The notes under the pieces are model-generated. The model did not search any database and was not told the origin of the DNA. It saw only the letters and a program-made list of their open reading frames with translations. Below are positions 7,443 to 14,103 of a stretch of DNA of 14,518 nt, one piece after another. Position 1 is the stretch's first letter, and the number at the start of each line of letters is the position of its first letter. The position numbers and the translations under genes are program-made. The DNA is from MFZZ01 sp964610165 (GTDB lineage Bacteria; Patescibacteriota; Microgenomatia; UBA1406; GWC2-37-13), in contig CAZSUZ010000029.1 in assembly GCA_964610165.1 (NCBI GenBank), positions 1 to 14,518 on the forward strand, in the 5' to 3' direction.

Positions 7443-7481
7443 TATACTCTTGCATAAGACTCAAAAAGCAAATAAGTTAGT

Positions 7482-7492
7482 TATAATAATTC
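7482..7492 (+). promoter_or_regulatory. -10 box of the DUF4330-like / glycosyltransferase operon
   Basis: A perfect TATAAT (7482-7487) lies 5 nt before ATG 7493 and 8 nt before the next in-frame ATG at 7496. Transcription would begin at or between the two ATGs, so the mRNA should be leaderless. No clear -35 is seen at 16-18 nt spacing. Confidence 0.55.
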
Positions 7493-8311
7493 ATGATGAA
7501 AAACAAAAAAATTTTTAAGACTATTTTTAATTTATTAAAACGCAATTTTATTATTACAATTATTGTTTTAGTTCTATTTGTAGTTGGTATTATTGTTTTT
7601 TTTAAACTCATAACAGGAAAAAAAGAAACAGTCTATGCAAGAGTTAAAGTTTCACAAGGCTTATGGTGGGCCAATACCTTAAAACCTTCTTATTGGATGG
7701 TATCTTCTGTTAAGGATGGTGATACCGAAATAAATTTAACTGGAAAGCCAGTAGTGGAAGTTTTAGAAGTAAGATCTTATCCAGTAAATTATATTCCATC
7801 AGGTCAATATGATACTTATCTTGATTTAAAAATGTATGTAGATAAAAATAATAGTACTGGTGATTATATGTATAAAAGATCTCCATTAAAAATTGGTTCA
7901 GCAGTAGATTTTCAACTTACTAAAGTTACAATAAGCGGGACAGTAATAGAACTTTCTGCTAAACCCCTTTCGTATGTTCGAGAAAAAAAGATCATATCTC
8001 TAAAAAAAAGAGAAATGAAATTATCAGACTATGAATCAATACAAATGGGTGAAAGTTATTTTGATGGTGAAGAGACTATTTTAAAAGTTTTAGATAAAAA
8101 TTACTCAGATTCTTATGCAAATTATATGGGCATTAACTTTCCAATAGAAACTGAAAAACCTATTGATATTGATCTCACTCTTGAAATAGTCTTAAGAAAT
8201 CAGAATGGAGTCTATTTTTATAATGATACTCCAATGAAAATAGGCCGATATTTATATTTAGAAACTGCGAGAAATGTATTGGACAACTATACCTTGATGG
8301 ATATACGATAA
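7493..8311 (+). CDS. DUF4330-like single-pass membrane protein with two related extracytoplasmic domains
   Basis: 272 residues. Residues 18-40 are a transmembrane anchor after a basic N-terminus (KNKKIFKTIFNLLKR), leaving the rest outside the membrane. Two domains of about 100 residues follow. The first (47-160) contains VKVSQGLWWANTLKPSYW, VKDGDTEINLTGKPVVEVLEV, a strand-rich LDLKMYVDKN, and SPLKIGSAVDF. The second (about 181-272) contains IQMGESYFDGEETILKVLDKN, LTLEIVLRNQ, and TPMKIGRYLYLET in the same order. This resembles DUF4330, a beta-rich family of unknown biochemical role often found with envelope or export genes. The start may be ATG 7493 or 7496; the promoter position allows either. 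It is followed 7 nt later by a GT4 glycosyltransferase, so a structural or accessory role in glycan export is an inference from context only. Confidence 0.7.
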   Translation: MMKNKKIFKTIFNLLKRNFIITIIVLVLFVVGIIVFFKLITGKKETVYARVKVSQGLWWANTLKPSYWMVSSVKDGDTEINLTGKPVVEVLEVRSYPVNYIPSGQYDTYLDLKMYVDKNNSTGDYMYKRSPLKIGSAVDFQLTKVTISGTVIELSAKPLSYVREKKIISLKKREMKLSDYESIQMGESYFDGEETILKVLDKNYSDSYANYMGINFPIETEKPIDIDLTLEIVLRNQNGVYFYNDTPMKIGRYLYLETARNVLDNYTLMDIR

Positions 8312-8318
8312 TCTTTTT

Positions 8319-9473
8319 ATGAAGAAATACAAAATTCTGTTTTATATAAAAGATCCAAATGGAGGAACTGGTAAATTTCTAGAGCATATTTATAAAAAGC
8401 TAGCTCATAATCCAGAATTTGAAGTAAAAATACTAACACATATTACCCCTCATAATTATGATTTTGAATATAAACAAGTAGGGCATCAAATAGTAAAACA
8501 AGGATTTTTTTCATTAAATCCTTTCTTAAAATCAATTCAAAATTTTATATATTTTGCAAGATATGTAAAAGAATATTCGCCAGATATTATCTATTCATTT
8601 GATATTTACGCAAATATTGCAACAGACTTGTTAAAGTTATTTAATAACAATATTTATGTTATTAACAGTAGTAATGTAAATATTACTAAACATATTGAAA
8701 CTAACAGGAAACAATATTTTTCGACAATAATTCGATATTTAATTATTTGGTTATATCCTAAAAGCGATGCTCATGTAGCTCCTGCGTATGGTATAAAAAA
8801 AGAATTAATACAAAAATATAATATTCGAGAAGATAAAATTTATCATATTATCTATCCTTTAGACATCGATAAAGTAAAACAATTATCTACTGTGGCATAC
8901 GATAAAAAGGTAGCTCCTAAACGTATATCTGTTACTACAATGGTACGAAATGACGCGCAAAAAGATATTTTTTCCTTGTTACAAGTAATTCAATCTATTA
9001 CAAAAAAAAGGCCAAATATTATCGTGAGATTTCTTGGTATAGATACATTACCTTCAGATATAAGTCGACATTTTCCCAATTCTTTTATTAAAAAAAATGT
9101 ACAGTGTTTAGGTTGGCAGAAAAATCCGTATGTTTATATTAAAAATTCTGATATTTTTATCTTGTTATCACAGTATGAAGGGTTGCCATATTCGATAATA
9201 GAAGCTCAAGCATTAGGTGTACCTGTGCTAGCGTCAGATGTGGATTTTGGCCCTCGTGAAATTATCCAACATAAAAAAAATGGTATTTTATTAAGAGATA
9301 ATAAAGTTGCCACTGTATTATTTTATCTGAATGAGTTATTGGAGAATAAAAAATTAAGGAATTATATAAGTAAAAATGAAAAAGAAATGGTAAAAATATA
9401 TGATCAAAAGAGGATTCTGCCATTATATGTCAATCTGTTTAAAAGCTTCCAAGACAGCACGAAATCCAAATAG
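8319..9473 (+). CDS. GT4-family glycosyltransferase
   Basis: 384 residues with a GT-B fold. This is a cytoplasmic, membrane-associated retaining enzyme that transfers a sugar from a nucleotide donor to a growing lipid-linked glycan. The N-terminal half has the nucleotide-fold start KYKILFYIKDPNGGTGKFLEHI (4-25), with a Gly-rich loop, and SPDIIYSFD (87-95). The C-terminal half has RISVTTMVRNDAQKDI (202-217), VQCLGWQKNPYVYIKNSDIFIL (261-282), the donor-binding EGLPYSIIEAQALGVPVLASDV (287-308) with the E-x7-E pair, and GPREII (311-316). It is preceded by the DUF4330-like gene with 7 nt between them and no Shine-Dalgarno sequence, so it is probably translated by coupling. Its last 51 nt overlap the 3' end of the minus-strand Wzy-like gene. 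The donor and acceptor sugars cannot be read from sequence. Confidence 0.9.
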   Translation: MKKYKILFYIKDPNGGTGKFLEHIYKKLAHNPEFEVKILTHITPHNYDFEYKQVGHQIVKQGFFSLNPFLKSIQNFIYFARYVKEYSPDIIYSFDIYANIATDLLKLFNNNIYVINSSNVNITKHIETNRKQYFSTIIRYLIIWLYPKSDAHVAPAYGIKKELIQKYNIREDKIYHIIYPLDIDKVKQLSTVAYDKKVAPKRISVTTMVRNDAQKDIFSLLQVIQSITKKRPNIIVRFLGIDTLPSDISRHFPNSFIKKNVQCLGWQKNPYVYIKNSDIFILLSQYEGLPYSIIEAQALGVPVLASDVDFGPREIIQHKKNGILLRDNKVATVLFYLNELLENKKLRNYISKNEKEMVKIYDQKRILPLYVNLFKSFQDSTKSK

Positions 9474-10760
9474 AAGAGCATAAAATTGGAATCCAACTTG
9501 TCCATGGAAAATGGCAAATGTGAATAAAATCCAGAATCCTGAAATAAGAATAGAGTATATTGGTAGTTTTGAATTCTTCTTTTGTGTAAAGATAGACCAG
9601 TCTTGAAATATAAAATAAATGAGTACAATTACCAAGCTTAATAATCCAATACTTCCAGTTTCCGCAAGAAGATGGAAGAAAATATTATGGGGATTTAGAC
9701 TTAATAATTCTGCTTCAATTTTTTGTTCTTGAAAAACTGTATAAAATTGTCGATATGGTTTATCAGCAATAAGGCTATAATGTCCCAGACCTACCCCAAC
9801 AATTGGAGAAGATACAAATAATTCAATCGATTTTTTAAAAAAATTTAATCTTGACGTGAGTGCATCAACGTCTTGTTGATCTTCAAATAAAAGTCTTCCA
9901 ATCGTTGAGTAACCAGTAAAAGATCTCATTAAGTTGTCAGATCCTACGATTAATATAAAAAAAACAATGAATATGCTAGAAAAGATAATTATCTTTTTTT
10001 TAGTTGTAAAGTCTTTAATAAAAAGGATAAGAGTGGCTATTCCCATAATGGAAGTTAAAAGACGTATCCTCCATCCAGAAAAAAGCGCGAGAGTAAAAAT
10101 CAAAATGATAAGAATTGTTAAAAACAGTTTTTTTGTATTAATTTTAAGTGGATATACAATAAAAAAAATGAAGAGAGGAATAAAAACTTCATTATATCTG
10201 TTGACAAATAATCTTCCCCTAAAAATGCTGGCTTGAATAAATTCGTATTGGCTAGGATGAAGCAGAACTTGGGCATATTGCATGTAAAATATTGGATTGA
10301 TTAAGAGAATAAGTTCATCAATAACACTTAAAGCTGTTGAAGCAATAACTGCTAAAACTATCCATTTACTTGTAGTAGAAAAGTTCTTAGCGCATACAAG
10401 ATAACAATTAATTGAGAAAAGAACAGCAAGAACAATATCTTCGTAGTTAGAAATAAAAGCTGACATGCTAAAAGCAGCTATACTAGATAAACCTGTTGCA
10501 AAAAGAAATAATACTAACAAAATTATTGTTACATTTTGATTCAAAGAAAGTTTCTCCCGTTCAAATAGTTTTGAAATAGCAAGATAAAAAAACAGTATTA
10601 TGGTCAGTAATCGTGCAATAAGGTAAGAATTAAATAGACTTATAGATGTAATAGAATAGTAGGGAATATGTAATAAAAAAAGAGATAAAGCAAATAAATA
10701 AGGTGTATATGCAGAAAATGTTGTATCAAGGGTGTTCCACATCTTCAATAAGTTTTTCAT
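9423..10760 (-). CDS. O-antigen ligase/polymerase-like membrane protein (third in the window)
   Basis: About 445 residues from ATG 10760 (MKNLLKMWNTLDTTF); ATG 10742 and TTG 10772 are alternative starts. It is a polytopic membrane protein of the Wzy_C/WaaL superfamily, with hydrophobic segments from about residue 20 onward. Landmarks are a GRLFVNRYNE segment (182-191), FSGWRIRLLTSIMG (227-240, basic, at a membrane edge), VSSPIVGVGLGHYS (316-329), and the loop NPHNIFFHLLAETGSIGL (356-373) with the conserved His-Asn. It is the last gene of the radical SAM-GT4-Wzy operon and overlaps the stop of the GT4 gene by 35 nt (17 nt if ATG 10742 is used). It also overlaps the convergent glycosyltransferase by 51 nt. 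It probably polymerises or transfers the glycan made by this cluster. Confidence 0.87.
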   Translation of the reverse strand: MKNLLKMWNTLDTTFSAYTPYLFALSLFLLHIPYYSITSISLFNSYLIARLLTIILFFYLAISKLFEREKLSLNQNVTIILLVLFLFATGLSSIAAFSMSAFISNYEDIVLAVLFSINCYLVCAKNFSTTSKWIVLAVIASTALSVIDELILLINPIFYMQYAQVLLHPSQYEFIQASIFRGRLFVNRYNEVFIPLFIFFIVYPLKINTKKLFLTILIILIFTLALFSGWRIRLLTSIMGIATLILFIKDFTTKKKIIIFSSIFIVFFILIVGSDNLMRSFTGYSTIGRLLFEDQQDVDALTSRLNFFKKSIELFVSSPIVGVGLGHYSLIADKPYRQFYTVFQEQKIEAELLSLNPHNIFFHLLAETGSIGLLSLVIVLIYFIFQDWSIFTQKKNSKLPIYSILISGFWILFTFAIFHGQVGFQFYALLFGFRAVLEAFKQIDI

Positions 10761-11826
10761 ACATAGAATCAAATTCTTTTTTACTAGGTAATATTTTTAG
10801 ATATGAATATCTTACTTCATTTTTTTTCAGATGTAATAGAATTGTTAGTTTTTTTTGAAAATCTGCAAAGTTATCTTGTGAGAATAAAAAATGTTTATTC
10901 TGAATCATTTCTGAATGAGGTGGAATGTCTGCAACTAGAATCGGTTTATGATAGCTCATAGCCTCCAGTAAAGCAATTGATTGACCTTCAATTATTGAAG
11001 GAAGAACAAAAAATAAACAATGTTGTAAAAGTTCACTTTTAAGGTCACCAATTACATGTCCAGTAAAAATAACATTTGGATTTTTATTGGATAATTGTTT
11101 AATAAAACTTACATATTGAGGGTCTAAAAAATTATCACCTGCAATAACAAGTTTTTTATTAGTTTTAATTTCTTGATATGCTTGAATAATCCATTCTATT
11201 CTCTTCTCTGCAGTAATTCTACCTAAGAATAGTATGAATTCATTTTCTGATAAATTTAGTTTATGTAACAATTGTGATTTTTCAGTTGTAATATGTTTTT
11301 GTTGAAAATATGGTATAAGAATGGAATTAACATGATATTTATTTTTTATTAGAGTCTGAAGTGTAGACGAAATAGTGACAACTTTAGTAGCAGAATGTAC
11401 AGAAATATATTCCAAAAATTGAAGATATTTTACAGCAAATATATTCCATTTACTGCGTTTCCATTCTTCCGCATGTATTGTGACAATAATTTTTTTCCCA
11501 AGCAATTTGGGTAAAAAAGAAAAAGATGCCGATCCAGTACTTTCATACATGAATATGTCACAAGAGTAAAACATCCCAGCCATGGTTGCAAGAAAGCTAT
11601 AAATAAAAGTATCTAGCAAGATATGTTTCAGTGTCCATATCCGAATAATAAAAATATTAACGCTAGTTGAAGTTTTTTTTTGAGATGTCCATTTACGAAT
11701 GAAGACATATAGTATGTTTTTTTTCGATAAGGTATGGATATATTGTTCAGCTCGGATATCAAGTCCACCAACTCCTTTTTTTAAAGAAGTTGGAAATACA
11801 CGCGGACCTATAATAGCAATTTTCAT
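10726..11826 (-). CDS. GT4-family glycosyltransferase
   Basis: 366 residues with a GT-B fold. The N-terminal domain begins MKIAIIGPRVFPTSLKKGVGG (1-21) and continues LDIRAEQYIHTL, a Gly-rich acceptor/nucleotide loop typical of GT4 enzymes of O-antigen and capsule clusters. It has IIVTIHAEEWKRSKW (113-127) and the linker VVTISSTLQTLI (149-160). The C-terminal domain has FILFLGRITAEKRIEWIIQAY (197-217), KLVIAGDN (225-232), VIFTGHV (252-258), and the donor-binding IIEGQSIALLEAMSYHKPIL (278-297) with E280 and E288. It starts 4 nt after the radical SAM stop and ends with TGA inside the start of the Wzy-like gene, so the three genes form one operon. Sugar specificity is unknown. Confidence 0.9.
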   Translation of the reverse strand: MKIAIIGPRVFPTSLKKGVGGLDIRAEQYIHTLSKKNILYVFIRKWTSQKKTSTSVNIFIIRIWTLKHILLDTFIYSFLATMAGMFYSCDIFMYESTGSASFSFLPKLLGKKIIVTIHAEEWKRSKWNIFAVKYLQFLEYISVHSATKVVTISSTLQTLIKNKYHVNSILIPYFQQKHITTEKSQLLHKLNLSENEFILFLGRITAEKRIEWIIQAYQEIKTNKKLVIAGDNFLDPQYVSFIKQLSNKNPNVIFTGHVIGDLKSELLQHCLFFVLPSIIEGQSIALLEAMSYHKPILVADIPPHSEMIQNKHFLFSQDNFADFQKKLTILLHLKKNEVRYSYLKILPSKKEFDSMYEKLIEDVEHP

Positions 11827-11830
11827 GAGG

Positions 11831-12826
11831 TTATGTTAGATGTGATGATAATTTTTCTGATATGACTTCTTGTAGAACTTTAGCAAAACTCCCTTTAATG
11901 GATGCGCGAGCACTACATACCATCCAACAATCATTACATAATTTTGCTTTTGAACGGAATTTTGTTGCTCGTTCTGAAAAATATAATTCTTCAAAAGTTT
12001 TATCTTGAAGGTTTCCCATTTCCCAAGGTTTAATATGACATGCGTAAATACGACCAAGAGAATCAAGATAAAAAAAATCATCACCGGCATGACATGTCAA
12101 ACTTCTGGTATTTGTCTCAATATATTGTAGTAATCGTTTATTAAACCAAGCTCGAATCCAATTTTTAGGGTTGGTACTTTTATACTGAGAAGTAGTTAAT
12201 TCATTAAAAATATCTTTTAATGTATCATCAATTTCAGGACGCAGTGTAATTTTGCCTGTACCAAAATAAATAGGTGAATCAGTGGCGACTGTTAACGAAA
12301 ATTCCATGTTACGATCTCTACAATATGAGTACATTTTTAACAAATCTTGCGTATTAAGTTTCATCAATGTAAAGGAGATTCCAAGATCTGTGAGTCCAAT
12401 GCTTTTACATATTTCCAGGCTTTCCATTGCGTATTCAAAAAAATGAGGCAAGCGTCTTATGTTGTCATGTGTATGACCAAATCCATCAAGCGAAACTCTA
12501 AGACCAATATTTGGAACATACTTATAAATTTTTGTCATATGAGATTCAATTCTTTTTTTAAGATACCCATTAGTACTAATAACAAGTCGAGCCTGTGGGC
12601 ACGTTTCATGAATTGTTTTGATAACTTCTGGAAGATCGGGTCTTAAAAAAGGCTCGCCTCCTGTTATATTGATTTCTTTCAAGGATGAAGGAAGACGTTT
12701 GTAAAAGTCTGGCTTAACTTCATTAGGAATACGATTCTGCCATATATTACACATAACACATCGTGCATTACAATTGAGCGTAACAGCAATGATAGCTTCT
12801 GTAGGATAGTGTTTTGAAGATGGCAT
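11831..12826 (-). CDS. Radical SAM protein with C-terminal SPASM-like cysteines
   Basis: 331 residues. The radical SAM core shows CNARCVMC (C19, C23, C26), which binds the 4Fe-4S cluster that cleaves S-adenosylmethionine. NITGGEPFLRPDLPEVI (53-69) supplies the SAM-contacting GGEP motif, followed by VISTNG (82-87) and LRVSLDG (109-115). The C-terminal part has C245 (LTCHAG), C263 (YACHIKPWEMGNL) and CNDCWMVC (C297, C300, C304), a SPASM/twitch-type auxiliary cluster pattern. SPASM proteins modify peptides, carry out sugar or alcohol oxidation, or tailor other substrates. Here the gene heads an operon with a GT4 and a Wzy-like gene, which favours tailoring of a glycan, a lipid or a surface polypeptide, but the substrate is unknown. 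No leader peptide gene is visible beside it. Confidence 0.88.
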   Translation of the reverse strand: MPSSKHYPTEAIIAVTLNCNARCVMCNIWQNRIPNEVKPDFYKRLPSSLKEINITGGEPFLRPDLPEVIKTIHETCPQARLVISTNGYLKKRIESHMTKIYKYVPNIGLRVSLDGFGHTHDNIRRLPHFFEYAMESLEICKSIGLTDLGISFTLMKLNTQDLLKMYSYCRDRNMEFSLTVATDSPIYFGTGKITLRPEIDDTLKDIFNELTTSQYKSTNPKNWIRAWFNKRLLQYIETNTRSLTCHAGDDFFYLDSLGRIYACHIKPWEMGNLQDKTFEELYFSERATKFRSKAKLCNDCWMVCSARASIKGSFAKVLQEVISEKLSSHLT

Positions 12827-12841
12827 ACAGAATGAATTATA
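12827..12841 (-). promoter_or_regulatory. -10 box of the radical SAM-GT4-Wzy operon
   Basis: On the minus strand a perfect TATAAT (12841-12836) stands 9 nt before ATG 12826, predicting a leader of only about 2-3 nt. No good -35 is seen at the usual distance, and no Shine-Dalgarno sequence is present. Confidence 0.55.
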
Positions 12842-12894
12842 CTGAATAGATCACAATATAAAAATGTTGCGCTTATAAAAAATTTATTTATGTA

Positions 12895-13596
12895 ATGACA
12901 ATAGGGATAAATTTAATAGAAAGGATAGGAATCTGGTATAGTAAAAAATCTCGAAAATTTAGAGGAAAAATTTTTTTAAATAGACTACAACCTCGCATAG
13001 CAGATAAAATATTAGATTTAGGTTCTGGAACAGGCTATCATTTTTTTCAATTCATTAAGCCAAGTAAAAATGTATTTATTAGCGATTTTAATTCAGAACT
13101 TTTAGAATATGGAAAAAAAATGTTCGGATACAATACGATTGTATTAGACGCTAATAAAAAATTACCATTTAAAGATAATTTTTTTGATATTATTTTTTGT
13201 TCATCTTTGATAGAACATGTTACTGGTGATAAAAGGAAAGTATTAACATTATTAGATAATGCAGAATTTAGACAATATGCTTATCCATATCAAAAACAAT
13301 TAGCTAAGGAAATAAGAAGAGTAAGTAAATCTTATTATATTCAAACTCCATATAAATTCTTTCCAATAGAATCTCACACATGGCTTCCTGCTATTCTTGT
13401 GATGTTACCTCGAAGTGTACAATTAAGAATAATCTTATTTACAAATAAATACTGGGTAAAGAAAACGTATCCGGATTGGAATTTGTTGACTATCAATCAA
13501 ATGAAAGAATTATTTCCAGATGCAGAAATTATTTTAGAAAGATCATTTGGATTTGTAAAAAGTATTATCGCCTTAAAAAAAGACAATCTTAATTGA
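12895..13596 (+). CDS. Class I SAM-dependent methyltransferase
   Basis: 233 residues. The Rossmann-type methyltransferase core shows motif I ILDLGSGTGYH (39-49), which binds SAM, motif II at FISDFN (61-66), LDAN (84-87), and FDIIFCSSLIEHV (97-109) as the methyltransf_11-like motif IV. The region after it (YYIQTPYKFFPIESHTWLP, about 147-165) resembles the acceptor region of methyltransferases found in glycan clusters. The gene is alone on the plus strand, divergent from the radical SAM operon with 68 nt between starts, and it ends 53 nt before smpB. No Shine-Dalgarno sequence precedes ATG 12895; an AT-rich TTTATT (12883-12888) is the closest to a -10. The substrate is unknown; a sugar, a lipid or a small molecule are all possible. 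Confidence 0.85.
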   Translation: MTIGINLIERIGIWYSKKSRKFRGKIFLNRLQPRIADKILDLGSGTGYHFFQFIKPSKNVFISDFNSELLEYGKKMFGYNTIVLDANKKLPFKDNFFDIIFCSSLIEHVTGDKRKVLTLLDNAEFRQYAYPYQKQLAKEIRRVSKSYYIQTPYKFFPIESHTWLPAILVMLPRSVQLRIILFTNKYWVKKTYPDWNLLTINQMKELFPDAEIILERSFGFVKSIIALKKDNLN

Positions 13597-13649
13597 TTTC
13601 GTTTTTATTTAAATCAAAATATATATAATTTCATGATACAATCGTCTAT
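13593..13649 (+). promoter_or_regulatory. smpB promoter region with two candidate -10 boxes
   Basis: A perfect TATAAT (13624-13629) would give a leader of about 14 nt. An extended -10, TGATACAAT (TG at 13634-13635, hexamer 13637-13642), ends 7 nt before ATG 13650 and would give a leaderless mRNA. Upstream, TTGATTT (13593-13599) and AAATCAA (13611-13617) form a 7-bp inverted repeat with an 11-nt loop, overlapping the stop of the methyltransferase gene. It lacks a following T-run, so it is a weak terminator candidate or a regulatory palindrome. Confidence 0.5.
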
Positions 13650-14099
13650 ATGAAAATAGAGAATCGTATTTTCCATAGAAATTATCAAGAACTAGATACA
13701 TACGAAGCCGGTATTTCACTTACTGGTGGAGAAGTAAAGTCTATTCTTAATAATGGATTAAAGCTTGAAGGATCATTTGTAAAAATAATTGACCAAGAAG
13801 CTGTCCTTTTTAGTGCCGAAATTATCCCTTATAAATTTATTAGTCAGCCGGATTACAATCCTGTAAGAAAGAGAAAATTATTGCTTCATAAGAGTGAAAT
13901 TATTAAATTACAAACTAAATTGCAAAGCGCTGGCAGATTGACTATTATACCTATAGCATGCTATACTAAGGGACGCAAAATAAAGCTTTCTATCGCTTTA
14001 GCTAAAGCTCGCGGAGAGATTGGTACAAAGCGATTAGAAAAAGCACGAGACATTAAAATAGATCAAGAAAGAGAGATTAAAGAGTATATTAAAAAATAA
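13650..14099 (+). CDS. smpB: SsrA-binding protein SmpB
   Basis: 149 residues, a typical SmpB length. SmpB binds tmRNA, delivers it with EF-Tu to ribosomes stalled on broken mRNAs, and stands in for the codon-anticodon pair in the decoding centre. The sequence shows the OB-fold signature NRIFHRNYQELDTYEAGISLTGGEVKSI (5-32, with YEAGI.L.G.EVKS), SPY-like IIPYKF (58-63), NPVRKRKLLLHKSEI (70-84), LTIIPIACYTKGRKIKLSIALAKARG (96-121), and a basic C-terminal tail (RLEKARDIKIDQEREIKEYIKK) that would fold into the mRNA channel. The gene ends 4 nt before the tmRNA, the classical smpB-ssrA linkage, so the two products are probably made from one transcript. Confidence 0.97.
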   Translation: MKIENRIFHRNYQELDTYEAGISLTGGEVKSILNNGLKLEGSFVKIIDQEAVLFSAEIIPYKFISQPDYNPVRKRKLLLHKSEIIKLQTKLQSAGRLTIIPIACYTKGRKIKLSIALAKARGEIGTKRLEKARDIKIDQEREIKEYIKK

Positions 14100-14103
14100 T
14101 TTA

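Noticed and set aside
13593..13617. Rho-independent terminator after the methyltransferase gene
   Set aside because: The stem is only 7 A/T-rich pairs with an 11-nt loop and has no T-run after it; kept only as a note in the smpB promoter region.
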